This document shows positions 53,053-61,640 of a DNA stretch of 64,000 bases, one piece after another. The position numbers and the translations under genes were made by a program. Positions within the stretch are counted from its first letter, which is position 1; each line of letters begins with the position of its first letter. The stretch comes from Bacteroidota bacterium (GTDB lineage Bacteria > Bacteroidota > Bacteroidia > Chitinophagales > Chitinophagaceae): assembly GCA_023386235.1 (NCBI GenBank), contig JAEWKC010000025.1:22228-86227 (forward strand), given 5' to 3'. The notes beneath the pieces were generated by a model. The model did no database searches and had not been told where the DNA came from. It saw only the letters and a program-made list of their open reading frames with translations.

Positions 53053-54045
53053 ATGGGCATTTTTAAATACATAATTGCATGTGCACTGTTTTTTTGTAGC
53101 AGCCTTGTTTTTGCCCAGCAAAATGTACCTTCCGGTGTGGATTCGGCAGCTGCGGACTCTACCAGGCCAGATTCTTTACAAACTGCTATGAACAACGCTA
53201 TTGTAAAAGTTCCTGACAGTATTTTGTATAAAGACTATATGCCTTTGTATTTGCAGATAAAAACGGGGCCGGGCAGCGACAGCAGTGTTTTTCAACAACG
53301 GTTTCCTCAATCGGTTTTTGAATCGGGAGTTTTTGGGTTGAATAAAAGATCTGTTTTCTATATTGATCAGCCGCATACTCACCACAATAAGGATACAATA
53401 TTTTATGTGCTTGTGGGTATTTTAATAGTGCTGGCTGTGGTAGTTTATTTCTTTGATGATTATTTTGCCGGCTTTTTACAATCGTTTACCCAGCCTACTT
53501 ACCGGCTTTCTTTAACAAACGAGAACTACGCGTTAGGATTTTTTCCTGCCTTCCTCCTTAACTTATTATTCGTAATTACGGCAGGATTGTTTATTACAGA
53601 AATTACCTCGGGTATAATTAGCAGGTTTAGCTTTTGGGATCTTTTTGGTATTTATTCAATATTGATAGCGTTGATTTATATTTTCAAACTTCTTGTATTA
53701 AAGATTTCCGGTTATTTATTCAATGCTACTTATGCTGCAAAGCTTTATACCCATATTGTTTTTATGGTGAATAAATTTATCGGCATTTTACTTATACCCG
53801 TATTATGGGCTATTTCGTTCAGTACTTCGCCCGAAAATGATCCTTTGGTAAGAAACATGTATTCTATATTTACAATTCTATTCATTGTTTTGATTTTGTA
53901 CCGCTACTTTGTATCTTTTGTATTGATTAAAAACAATTTAAAGATTAATGCATTCCATTTTTTTATTTACCTTTGTGCCGTTGAAATAATACCCATATTG
54001 ATTATTTATAAATTTTTGACGGATAATATCAGTAACTGGCTTTAA
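53053..54045 (+). CDS. DUF4271 integral membrane protein
   Basis: This 330-residue protein begins with a signal-like segment (about 1-22, ending VFAQ), then a soluble stretch (about 23-115), and five or six membrane helices (about 117-135, 162-185, 196-216, 240-256, 272-294, 300-320). It matches the DUF4271 family found in Bacteroidota, of unknown function. It lies upstream of the heme genes in the same direction, with about 55 bases to hemD, so it may belong to the same transcript, but nothing ties it to heme. A TATATTTG box lies just before the ATG. Confidence 0.8.
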   Translation: MGIFKYIIACALFFCSSLVFAQQNVPSGVDSAAADSTRPDSLQTAMNNAIVKVPDSILYKDYMPLYLQIKTGPGSDSSVFQQRFPQSVFESGVFGLNKRSVFYIDQPHTHHNKDTIFYVLVGILIVLAVVVYFFDDYFAGFLQSFTQPTYRLSLTNENYALGFFPAFLLNLLFVITAGLFITEITSGIISRFSFWDLFGIYSILIALIYIFKLLVLKISGYLFNATYAAKLYTHIVFMVNKFIGILLIPVLWAISFSTSPENDPLVRNMYSIFTILFIVLILYRYFVSFVLIKNNLKINAFHFFIYLCAVEIIPILIIYKFLTDNISNWL

Positions 54046-54099
54046 GTAACGCATTGATAGATTCGTTCGCAAAACCCTTAAGGAATTGTATTATTGATT

Positions 54100-54930
54100 A
54101 TGACAAAAAACGTAGAGAGATCGGATTTGCAAAGCAAAAACATACAGATACTTATTTCTCAGCCTAAGCCAACAAGCGATAAATCGCCGTACTTTATTTT
54201 AGAAGATAAATATAACGCGCAACTTACTTTTCATCCTTTTATAAAAATTGAAGGATTAACGGGAAAGGACTTCAGAAAGCAAAAAATTGATATTGCATCT
54301 TACAAAGCTGTTATTTTTACCAGCCGGCATGCAATTGATAATTTTTTCAGAATCTGTGAAGAATTAAAAGTAAACGTAAACCAGGATACGAAATATTTCT
54401 GCGTTTCTGAGGCTGTAGCGCTTTATCTACAAAAATTTATCCTGTATAGAAAAAGAAAAGTTTTCTTTGGTGCCAATGGCAACAACAAAACATTGTTTGA
54501 TGTAATTAATAAGCATAAAGAAGGCATCAACTTCTTATATGTATGCAGCGAGCATCAGCAAGACAGAGATATTGAAAAATGGCTGAAAGATAACAACTGC
54601 GATTATAAGCTGGCATTTATGTACAGAACCGTAGAAAATAATATCAGCAAACTTTTTGAAAACGAAAAAGCCTTTGATATTATTTGCTTCTACACGCCCA
54701 GTGGTATCGCAGCGGCCTTCGACGCCGGCATTCAGCATGTGCTTAAGAAAACCTGCATTGGCACTTTTGGGCCTTCCACATTAAAAAAAGCAGAAGAAGT
54801 AGGCTTAAAGGTATCTATAATAAGCCCGTCTCCTGAAAGTCCTAATATGGGAGTAGCTATAGATCATTTTCTTGAAAAAGAACAAAGTAAAAAGCGGAAA
54901 GTAAAAGCTGCAAAGAAAGAAAAAGTTTAA
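54100..54930 (+). CDS. hemD: Uroporphyrinogen-III synthase
   Basis: This 276-residue enzyme of heme synthesis closes hydroxymethylbilane to uroporphyrinogen III. HemD sequences are weakly conserved, but two-domain features are present: YKAVIFTSRHAIDNFF (67-82) and the C-terminal ICFYTPSGIAAAFD, IGTFGPSTLKKAEEVGLKV. A lysine-rich tail ends the protein. The ATG at 54100 follows an out-of-place TTG two codons upstream. Neighbouring hemH and hemJ support the assignment. Confidence 0.88.
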   Translation: MTKNVERSDLQSKNIQILISQPKPTSDKSPYFILEDKYNAQLTFHPFIKIEGLTGKDFRKQKIDIASYKAVIFTSRHAIDNFFRICEELKVNVNQDTKYFCVSEAVALYLQKFILYRKRKVFFGANGNNKTLFDVINKHKEGINFLYVCSEHQQDRDIEKWLKDNNCDYKLAFMYRTVENNISKLFENEKAFDIICFYTPSGIAAAFDAGIQHVLKKTCIGTFGPSTLKKAEEVGLKVSIISPSPESPNMGVAIDHFLEKEQSKKRKVKAAKKEKV

Positions 54931-54964
54931 ACATTTTACATTATTAAGATATTGATTAAAAACT

Positions 54965-54993
54965 TATAGCCCTTTTTTGGGCTATATTTGTTT
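54965..54993 (+). terminator. Probable terminator after hemD
   Basis: TATAGCCC (54965-54972) pairs with GGGCTATA (54979-54986) around a six-T loop, followed by TTTGTTT. The right arm overlaps a possible -7 box (TATATTTG, 54983-54990) for hemH, so the site may do both jobs. Confidence 0.55.
54983..54990 (+). promoter_or_regulatory. -7 promoter element (TATATTTG) for hemH
   Basis: The element matches TAnnTTTG and predicts a leader of about 60 bases before the hemH ATG. It overlaps a hairpin. No clear -33 element. Confidence 0.35.
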
Positions 54994-55056
54994 GATTTAA
55001 ATTATTATCTCTAATTTTTCTTTTTTGAAAATTAGGGTGAAGCTTAAATATTTTTT

Positions 55057-56076
55057 ATGCCGAAACGTGGAATTGTATTGATGAACCTGGGATCTCCTGA
55101 CAGCACTTCTGTTCCTGATGTGCGCAAATACCTCAATGAATTTTTAATGGACGAAAGAGTTATAGACAAGCCTTTTCTCCTCCGTTTTTTTCTCGTACGT
55201 GGTATTATTGCCCCTTTTCGGGCTCCGAAATCTTCCAAAGCTTATAAATCTATCTGGTGGCCGCAAGGTTCGCCGCTGATAGAACTTACCAAACAGCTGC
55301 AGCAAAAGGTACAGGAAAATATTACAGAGCCGGTAACTATATCCATGCGTTACGGCAATCCCACGCCCGAAGCTGCTTACAACGATCTTTTGCAGCGCGA
55401 CCCAAACATAGAAGAAGTAATACTTGTGCCGCTTTATCCGCATTACGCTATGAGTAGTTATGAAACGGCTGTAGAACATATGCGTACGGTTTATAAAAAG
55501 AAAAAGTATTCTTTCGAACTGAAAGTGGTGCCGCTTTATTACAAAAATGCGTCTTACATACATGCTTTAGCGGAAAGTATCCGGCCACATCTTAACCAGG
55601 AATTTGATCAGTTGCTTTTCAGTTATCATGGTATTCCCGAAAGGCATATTCTCAAGTCCGATACTACCAAAAGCCACTGCATGCAGGTAGAGAATTGCTG
55701 TTACAAAGCCAGCGAATCGCATAAAACCTGTTACCGACATCAGCTTACCATAACCACCGAACTGGTAGCTAAAAAACTGGGCCTTTCCAAAGATCAATGG
55801 CAGATAAGTTATCAAAGTCGCTTGTTACGTGACCCCTGGCTGGCGCCCAGCACGCAGGAACGATTACAGCAGCTGCCCGGCGAAGGAGTGAAAAAACTGC
55901 TTGTGGTTTGCCCGGCATTTGTAAGCGATTGTTTAGAAACACTGGAAGAAATACAGGTAGAAGGTAAAAAAGAATTTTTGCATTCCGGAGGAGACAGCTA
56001 TGACTATATTCCTTGTTTAAATACCGACGATTTATGGGTAGATACAATTATAGAACTGATAAATGAAACCGCATGA
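55057..56076 (+). CDS. hemH: Ferrochelatase
   Basis: This 339-residue enzyme inserts iron into protoporphyrin IX, the last step of protoheme synthesis. The catalytic His191 sits in FSYHGIPERH; NLGSPDSTSVPDVRKYLNEF (10-29) and LVPLYPHYAMSSYETA (123-138) are family marks, and DCLETLEEIQVEGKKEF holds the conserved acidic residues. Cysteines in HCMQVENCCYK may ligate an iron-sulfur cluster, as in some bacterial ferrochelatases, though this is inferred. The stop overlaps the ATG of the GNAT gene. Confidence 0.95.
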   Translation: MPKRGIVLMNLGSPDSTSVPDVRKYLNEFLMDERVIDKPFLLRFFLVRGIIAPFRAPKSSKAYKSIWWPQGSPLIELTKQLQQKVQENITEPVTISMRYGNPTPEAAYNDLLQRDPNIEEVILVPLYPHYAMSSYETAVEHMRTVYKKKKYSFELKVVPLYYKNASYIHALAESIRPHLNQEFDQLLFSYHGIPERHILKSDTTKSHCMQVENCCYKASESHKTCYRHQLTITTELVAKKLGLSKDQWQISYQSRLLRDPWLAPSTQERLQQLPGEGVKKLLVVCPAFVSDCLETLEEIQVEGKKEFLHSGGDSYDYIPCLNTDDLWVDTIIELINETA

Positions 56077-56660
56077 ACGGATTGACATTGGAAAATGAAA
56101 AAGTGTATTTGCGACTACTTTCAGTGTCTGACATACCGCTATTATATCCCATCAGTTCTATAGAAGATCATTGGCAGCATTCCATAACAACAGCCTTCGG
56201 TGATCAGGAAGTTTTGAATACATATATTGCGGAGGCGCTATCTCAACATCAAAACAAGCAATCCATTCCATTTGTAGTAATTGACAATCTTTCGGGTGAA
56301 GTTGCCGGCAGCACACGGTTATACAAGATCAACCGGCCTAATAAAAGCTGCGCTATCGGATACACATGGTACGCAAAAAAATTCCAGGGAACGCATATAA
56401 ATAAAAACTGTAAATACCTGCTGCTGCAATATGCTTTTGAAATGATGGAAATGGAAAGAGTGGAATTTGAAGCCGATAAAGACAATCATCGTTCTGTAAA
56501 TGCCATACGCTCAATCGGTGCAACACATGAAGGCACACTAAGAAACAATATACTAATGCATAACGGTAAACGCAGGAATACCGCCATTTTAAGTGTTTTA
56601 AAAGAGGAATGGCTGAGCCATGTAAAAAATAACCTGCAACAAAAAATAAATATACTATGA
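56073..56660 (+). CDS. GNAT acetyltransferase, RimJ/RimL-like
   Basis: This 195-residue protein has the RimJ/RimL-type GNAT fold, which acetylates N-termini or small amines. Marks: the N-terminal LTLENEKVYLRLLSVSDIPL, IGYTWYAKKFQGTHINKNCKYLLLQ region for acetyl-CoA, and NHRSVNAIRSIGATHEGTLR near the end. It starts inside hemH by four bases and overlaps hemJ by four. Its place inside a heme operon is unexplained; the acetylated substrate is unknown. Confidence 0.85.
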   Translation: MNGLTLENEKVYLRLLSVSDIPLLYPISSIEDHWQHSITTAFGDQEVLNTYIAEALSQHQNKQSIPFVVIDNLSGEVAGSTRLYKINRPNKSCAIGYTWYAKKFQGTHINKNCKYLLLQYAFEMMEMERVEFEADKDNHRSVNAIRSIGATHEGTLRNNILMHNGKRRNTAILSVLKEEWLSHVKNNLQQKINIL

Positions 56661-57217
56661 TCTATTTATATCTGAAAGCCATACATATCGTTTTTGTTGT
56701 CTGCTGGTTTGCAGGTATTTTTTATTTGCCCAGATTATTTATCTACAACATAGAAGCGCAGGATCAGCCCGATGATAATGTACGCTCTATAATGACAAAG
56801 CAGTTTAACCTGATGGCAAAGCGTCTCTGGTACGGCATTACTATTCCGTCTGCAATTATTTCGCTCATTACAGGTATATGGCTTATTGTAGAACGCGGCT
56901 ATTGGCGCTACTTATTCGAAAGCAGTATGCTTTGGTTATTAATAAAGCTGATACTGGTAGTCTTGTTTTACTGGTACAATTATTCACTGCATAAAATACT
57001 GCATCAGCAATTGAGCGGGATTTACAAATATACCTCTCAGCAGCTGCGTCTTTGGAACGAAGTAGCCACCATAATACTGGTAGCCGTAGTTTTTCTGGCT
57101 GTGGTAAAAAGCTCGCTAAGCCTGCTTTACGGCATTGTAGGCATACTGCTCCTGATTGTATTGCTTTTTGTAGCTATTGATATTTATAAAAAAATAAGAT
57201 TGAAAAAGCAAGGATAA
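56657..57217 (+). CDS. hemJ: Protoporphyrinogen oxidase HemJ (CopD-like)
   Basis: This 186-residue inner-membrane protein has four or five helices. HemJ oxidises protoporphyrinogen IX to protoporphyrin IX, the step before hemH. Marks: AIHIVFVVCWFAGIFYLPRLF with His10, the QFNLMAKRLWYGITIPSA segment, and helices at about 8-27, 60-80, 92-115, 130-150 and 155-175. The family is often labelled CopD-like or DUF2269; HemJ assignment is by motif and operon. Four-base overlap with the GNAT gene. Confidence 0.88.
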   Translation: MIYLYLKAIHIVFVVCWFAGIFYLPRLFIYNIEAQDQPDDNVRSIMTKQFNLMAKRLWYGITIPSAIISLITGIWLIVERGYWRYLFESSMLWLLIKLILVVLFYWYNYSLHKILHQQLSGIYKYTSQQLRLWNEVATIILVAVVFLAVVKSSLSLLYGIVGILLLIVLLFVAIDIYKKIRLKKQG

Positions 57218-57263
57218 AAGAAAGATGTGCATGAAAATTAATAGACAATTTTAATTTCCATTT

Positions 57264-58523
57264 TTAAAACTGAATCCCTGCCAGCTCCAGACTTCTTTTT
57301 TTTACTTTTCGGGATTCTATTTCTTCTATAATTTCATCGGAAGAAAGTATGAGCGATACGCCTGTTTCTTTCCACCATTTATCCTGTATGAGCTTTTCAA
57401 AATGAATAACGCCAATCAGGTAGCTGCGCTCCTGTCCGCCGTGCCATTCTTCAATCCATTCAAAGTCTTCTTTTTTTACCGAAGAAAATTCATCAAAACT
57501 TACATACACTCTCAGATAAAAATCTTTGGTCAGTTCTTTCGGCTTGTGATTGTATAGCTTTTTGTATTCGTATTTATATCCGTAACGCAATGCTGCCACA
57601 TCGCTCATTACGGCAGAGCCTGTAGCCATGCTTCCGGCGCCTTTACCGTAGAAAAACTGTTTATCGGCAAACCCGCTTTCTATCACTACACCATTATATT
57701 CGTTTTTTACAAATGCCAGATGGTCATCATCTTCTACAAACTGCGGCAAAACAAAGGCTGCCACTTTTCCGTTGAGCAAGGTTTTGGCCTGGGCCACTAA
57801 TTTGATTTGCCATTTTTTTTCTTTTGCTACTTTCGCATCGGAAAGCTGTACATTCTGAATGCCGGAAAATAAAATATTATCTGTCTTTTCTACAATGCCA
57901 TACGCATGATTGAGCAATATAGTCCACTTATGCGCCGCATCAAATCCTTCTACATCAAGCGATGGATCTGTTTCGGCGTAACCCAATTGCTGAGCCAGCA
58001 ACAAAGCATCGTGATACGACAAATTTTCGTCAAACATTTTTGTGAGAATAAAATTGGTAGAACCGTTCACTATTGCTTTAATGGAATGCAGCAAATCGTT
58101 ATCGTAATATTCTTCCAGGTTCCTGATTACCGGGATGGAAGCACAAGCCGCAGGCTCGCATAAAAAAGACAAGCCTGTTTGCTTTTGCAGATCCAGCAAT
58201 TCCTGCAAGTGCTCGGCAATCATTTTTTTACTGGCGCTCACTACATTTTTATTGTTGTTTAAAGCGGTAGAAACTATTTCAAAAGCCGCGTCTGCATCGT
58301 TAATCACTTCTACAATTACATTGATTTCATCGTCATACAGCAGTTCGTCTTTGTTGGTGGTAAAAAGTGTTTCCGGAGCATTTCTTTGTTTGCCCGGGTG
58401 CTTTATACACACTTTTTTCATTTTTGCTTTAAGCGATGGAGTTTGCTGCAAAATTCTATACAGTCCTTCACCTACCACGCCGAAGCCAAACATACCTATT
58501 ACTAGTTCTCTTTCTTTTGTCAT
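57264..58523 (-). CDS. hom: Homoserine dehydrogenase
   Basis: This 419-residue enzyme reduces aspartate semialdehyde to homoserine. The Rossmann motif GMFGFGVVGEGLYRIL (10-25) binds the nicotinamide cofactor; VNGSTNFILTKMFDEN and the GYAETDPSLDVEGFDAAHK motif carry catalytic residues of the family, and the C-terminal part is a regulatory extension. Third gene of the metY-metX-hom operon, overlapping metX by four bases. No aspartokinase is fused to it. Confidence 0.94.
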   Translation of the reverse strand: MTKERELVIGMFGFGVVGEGLYRILQQTPSLKAKMKKVCIKHPGKQRNAPETLFTTNKDELLYDDEINVIVEVINDADAAFEIVSTALNNNKNVVSASKKMIAEHLQELLDLQKQTGLSFLCEPAACASIPVIRNLEEYYDNDLLHSIKAIVNGSTNFILTKMFDENLSYHDALLLAQQLGYAETDPSLDVEGFDAAHKWTILLNHAYGIVEKTDNILFSGIQNVQLSDAKVAKEKKWQIKLVAQAKTLLNGKVAAFVLPQFVEDDDHLAFVKNEYNGVVIESGFADKQFFYGKGAGSMATGSAVMSDVAALRYGYKYEYKKLYNHKPKELTKDFYLRVYVSFDEFSSVKKEDFEWIEEWHGGQERSYLIGVIHFEKLIQDKWWKETGVSLILSSDEIIEEIESRKVKKRSLELAGIQF

Positions 58524-59566
58524 TTTTGTTTATGTGAATCTAAAAATTTTGAAATAAGATAATGAATAATTTCAAACTCCAGTAAGAAGCCGTCATGCCC
58601 GTAAAAAGATTCTATGATTTCCAACTGAGCGTTTTTTAAATGGGTTGCTATAAACTCCTGTTCTTTGGGAGGAAATAACAAGTCAGATGAAATGCCTATT
58701 ACCAGCGCTTTTGATTTAATAATACTTAGTGCAAACTCTGCCGTGCCTCTGCCTCTGCCAATATCGTGCGTATCTAATACTTTGGTGATATTGTAATAGC
58801 TGTAGGCATTAAATCTTTTTGCCAGTTTTTCGCCCTGATATCTTTGATAGGTTTCTGCTTTAAATACTTTTTGATCTATGCTCAAATCTTCGGTATCCAG
58901 CGTGGCGCCCTGCTGCGATTGTGTGTAAGTATCATAATTTCTATAGGAAAGCAAGGCAATGGTCCTTGCAGTTTTTAATCCTTCTGTGCCCGCGTTATCT
59001 GTATGATTGTTCCAGGTAGCATCTTGCTCAATACACATTCTTTGCGAAGTATTTAAAGCGATTACCCAAGGCGAGGTTTTAGCGCTTGTGGCAATGGGAA
59101 CAATGTATTCAAAATCATCCGGGTACTCTGCTGCCCATTCTAACAATTGCATACCGCCGAGCGAGCCGCCAATTCCCAGCCATATTTTTTGTATTCCCAA
59201 ACTATCTTTTACATCTCTGAAAGTTCTGATGATATCTTTAATGGTAAAAAGCGGAAAGGTGGTATAATAAGGTTTTTTGGTATGCGGATCAATATCTAAC
59301 GGCCCTGTACTACCATAGCAACTGCCGGGGATGTTTACGCAAATAACGAAGTGTTCATCAGGATTAAAAAGTTTTTGCTCACCTATTAAACCCGGCCACC
59401 AATCTTCTGCTTCACTATTGGCGGTAAGCGCATGAAATACCCATACCGCATTGCTTTTGTCGGCGTTTAATTTTCCCAATGTAGAATATCTCAATTGGAA
59501 GCCGGCAATATTTTTACCACTCTCTAAGAGAAAATCTTTCTTATGCTTAAAAGTTGCTGTTTTCAT
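58520..59566 (-). CDS. metX: Homoserine O-acetyltransferase (alpha/beta hydrolase)
   Basis: This 348-residue enzyme acetylates homoserine, activating it for sulfur addition. The alpha/beta-hydrolase triad is visible: nucleophile Ser135 in GIGGSLGGMQ, Asp in ISSDLLFPP and His in FYGHDGFLLE; ALTANSEAEDWW and SCYGSTGP are family marks. It lies 66 bases after metY and overlaps hom. Acetyl rather than succinyl transfer is inferred from family; the assignment is otherwise secure. Confidence 0.94.
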   Translation of the reverse strand: MKTATFKHKKDFLLESGKNIAGFQLRYSTLGKLNADKSNAVWVFHALTANSEAEDWWPGLIGEQKLFNPDEHFVICVNIPGSCYGSTGPLDIDPHTKKPYYTTFPLFTIKDIIRTFRDVKDSLGIQKIWLGIGGSLGGMQLLEWAAEYPDDFEYIVPIATSAKTSPWVIALNTSQRMCIEQDATWNNHTDNAGTEGLKTARTIALLSYRNYDTYTQSQQGATLDTEDLSIDQKVFKAETYQRYQGEKLAKRFNAYSYYNITKVLDTHDIGRGRGTAEFALSIIKSKALVIGISSDLLFPPKEQEFIATHLKNAQLEIIESFYGHDGFLLEFEIIHYLISKFLDSHKQK

Positions 59567-59632
59567 AACCTCAATCCGCTCCCTCTTAAGAAAGAGCTTT
59601 ACATACTTTATATTTTAAAACTTTTTCACGCA

Positions 59633-60928
59633 TTACTTCAATGCTTGTTCAAAATCTGCAATAATATCGTCTATATGCTCTATTCCCACACTTACACGAA
59701 TAAGATTAGGTAATACGCCCGAAGCTTTTTGCTCTTCATCGCTCAGTTGTTCATGCGTGGTAGAAGCCGGATGAATCACCAGCGTTTTTGTATCGCCAAC
59801 ATTTGCTAAAAGGCTTGCCAGCTTTAGTTTATCAATTACTTTAAGCGCGGCTTCTTTACCACCCTTTACGCCAAAGTTAAGCACACCGCCAAAACCGTTT
59901 TTCAAATATTTTTTAGCGGTTTCGTAATAGGGGCTGCTTTCTAACCCGGGATACCAGACAAATTCTACCTCCTGCTGCGCTTCTAACCATTTAGCTAATG
60001 CTAAGGTATTCTGCACGTGGCGCTCTGCGCGTAAGGAAAGCGTTTCTACGCCTTGTATTAACAGGAAGGAATTGAACGGGCTTTGAGCCGGGCCAAAATC
60101 TCTTAAGCCTTCTACTCTTGCACGTATGGCAAACGCTATGTTTGGTAAGCCTAATGGATTGTCTTCGCCAAATGTATTCCAGAAATTCAGTCCGTGATAA
60201 CCTTCGGAGGGTTCTGAAAACTGCGGAAATTTTCCATTGCCCCAGTTATAGTTTCCACCATCAATTATAACACCGCCCAATGATGTACCATGTCCGCCAA
60301 TCCATTTGGTTGCAGAGTGAACCACAATATTGGCGCCATGCGCGATAGGTTTAAAAAGATAACCGCCTGCGCCAAACGTATTGTCTACCACCAGAGGAAT
60401 ATCATATTTCTTTGCCAATGCAGCTACTTTTTCAAAGTCGGGTACATTTAATCTGGGGTTGCCGATCGTTTCTAAAAAAATAGCTTTAGTTGTTTCGTCT
60501 ATTTTTTCTTCCAGTTTTTCCGCGCTGTCATCTTCTGCAAAACGCACGTCAATGCCCAATCTTTTAAAGGCTACTTTAAACTGGTTGAATGTACCTCCGT
60601 AAATAAACGGAGAAGAAACAAAGTTGTCGCCCACCTGTAAAAAATTGTTTAAAGCTATGAACTGCGCGGCTTGCCCGGAAGATGTTGCCAAAGCGGCAAC
60701 GCCTCCCTCCAAAGCCGCAAGTCTTTGCTCAAACACATCGGTAGTGGGGTTTTGGAGTCTTGTATAGATATTACCAAACTCTCTCAAACCAAAGCGGTTG
60801 GCGGCTTGCGTAACATCGTTGAACACATAGGATGAAGTTTGATAAATAGGTACAGCTCTCGATTGGGTGGTTTGGTCCACTGATTGCCCTGCATGTATTT
60901 GCAGTGTTTCAAATTTTAAGTTTGCCAT
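59633..60928 (-). CDS. metY: O-acetylhomoserine sulfhydrylase
   Basis: This 431-residue pyridoxal-phosphate enzyme adds sulfide to O-acetylhomoserine, giving homocysteine. The PLP lysine is Lys208 in VVHSATKWIGGHG; LATSSGQAAQFIALNNFLQ, VDNTFGAGGYLFKP and the C-terminal LVIHPASTTHEQLSDEEQ are family marks. It is the first gene of the metY-metX-hom operon, and the SAM-I riboswitch lies about 170 bases upstream of its start, with a terminator hairpin between. Confidence 0.95.
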   Translation of the reverse strand: MANLKFETLQIHAGQSVDQTTQSRAVPIYQTSSYVFNDVTQAANRFGLREFGNIYTRLQNPTTDVFEQRLAALEGGVAALATSSGQAAQFIALNNFLQVGDNFVSSPFIYGGTFNQFKVAFKRLGIDVRFAEDDSAEKLEEKIDETTKAIFLETIGNPRLNVPDFEKVAALAKKYDIPLVVDNTFGAGGYLFKPIAHGANIVVHSATKWIGGHGTSLGGVIIDGGNYNWGNGKFPQFSEPSEGYHGLNFWNTFGEDNPLGLPNIAFAIRARVEGLRDFGPAQSPFNSFLLIQGVETLSLRAERHVQNTLALAKWLEAQQEVEFVWYPGLESSPYYETAKKYLKNGFGGVLNFGVKGGKEAALKVIDKLKLASLLANVGDTKTLVIHPASTTHEQLSDEEQKASGVLPNLIRVSVGIEHIDDIIADFEQALK

Positions 60929-61021
60929 TTCTTTTTTTGTTTAAAAGTTTCAAAATAATATTATATTCTTTGAAACCCTTATCGTCCGGTTGTTTCAAGC
61001 ATCTATTGTTTTGGTTGCAAC

Positions 61022-61052
61022 AAAAAAGCCTGTCTGGATATCAGACAGGCTT
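61022..61052 (-). terminator. Riboswitch expression platform terminator
   Basis: AAGCCTGTCTG (61026-61036) and its complement (61042-61052) pair perfectly around a short loop. The minus transcript ends in six U residues (A-run 61022-61027). It lies between the SAM-I aptamer and metY and should form when SAM is bound. Confidence 0.85.
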
Positions 61053-61099
61053 CTAAATATATTTTTTACAATATTCGCTTTAAAAGTTATTATCCGATT

Positions 61100-61201
61100 T
61101 TATCTTTCCAATAGTTGTATATTGGTTGGAATTAGCACCTTTCATCTTTTGATGAGGTTGCCAAGGCTTCAACGTGCCAGTCACTCAGCCTTTCTTGATA
61201 A
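61100..61201 (-). promoter_or_regulatory. SAM-I (S-box) riboswitch aptamer
   Basis: Read on the minus strand the region gives the S-box core in order: TTATCAAGAAAGGCTGAG, GACTGGCACGTTGAAGCC, TTGGCAACC, GGTGCTAATTCCAACC and GGAAAGATAA. These are the conserved SAM-I consensus blocks, with the P1 stem formed by TTATC (61201-61197) and GATAA (61104-61100). It controls the metY-metX-hom operon by termination at the hairpin 61022-61052. Recognised by consensus blocks; no fold was computed. Confidence 0.92.
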
Positions 61202-61219
61202 GAATTTTAAGAACTGATG

Positions 61220-61251
61220 CAAAAGTATCTGCTTATCATTAACTCTCCAAA
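61220..61251 (-). promoter_or_regulatory. Two-element promoter of the met operon
   Basis: TTTG (complement of 61248-61251) is followed 20 bases on by TACTTTTG (61220-61227), an excellent match to TTG / N17-23 / TAnnTTTG. The predicted start near 61213 lies a dozen bases before the riboswitch P1 stem. Confidence 0.65.
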
Positions 61252-61420
61252 TTTTTTTTACAAAAAATCTTCAGACTTTGTCATCGCAATGTTTTTTTAT
61301 ATCTGGTTTGCTGCCATTCGATGCGGAAGCACGATTCGTTTACCTGCAACAATCTTTTTTAAAAAAGTTGCGAATCATTTTAAATATGCTGTTATATATT
61401 TTTGAGAGATCGATCATTTT

Positions 61421-61630
61421 CTATACTCTTTCAGCGTTGTATCCGGCCTTGTTTACAGTAGCTATTATTTCATTCTCAGACAAATTTTCTGTTTGTACCG
61501 TTAATATTTTATCAGGATTATTTGTATCGACTTCCCACTTTTCAATACCTTCTTTTTTCTCTAAATGTGGCGTCACTGCTGATACACAGCCGCCACAATT
61601 AATATTGGTTTTAAATTTTAATTCTTTCAT
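61421..61630 (-). CDS. Heavy-metal-associated (HMA) protein, copper-chaperone-like
   Basis: This 69-residue protein has the ferredoxin-like HMA fold, with the metal motif INCGGC (Cys12, Cys15) and the pattern KWEVDTNNPDKILTV / IIATVNKAGYNAERV. In place of the usual MxCxxC the residue before the first Cys is Asn (TNINCGGC). It likely binds copper in the cytoplasm. The frame opens in the end of the receptor gene, but the ATG at 61630 fits the family. It lies ten bases downstream of that gene, on the same strand, so the two are co-transcribed. Confidence 0.82.
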   Translation of the reverse strand: MKELKFKTNINCGGCVSAVTPHLEKKEGIEKWEVDTNNPDKILTVQTENLSENEIIATVNKAGYNAERV

Positions 61631-61640
61631 TTCTTTTAAA

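Noticed and set aside
54965..54986. Hairpin before hemH as an iron or heme operator
   Set aside because: The stem is a typical terminator with a T-rich loop and tail after hemD; no known operator consensus was recognised.
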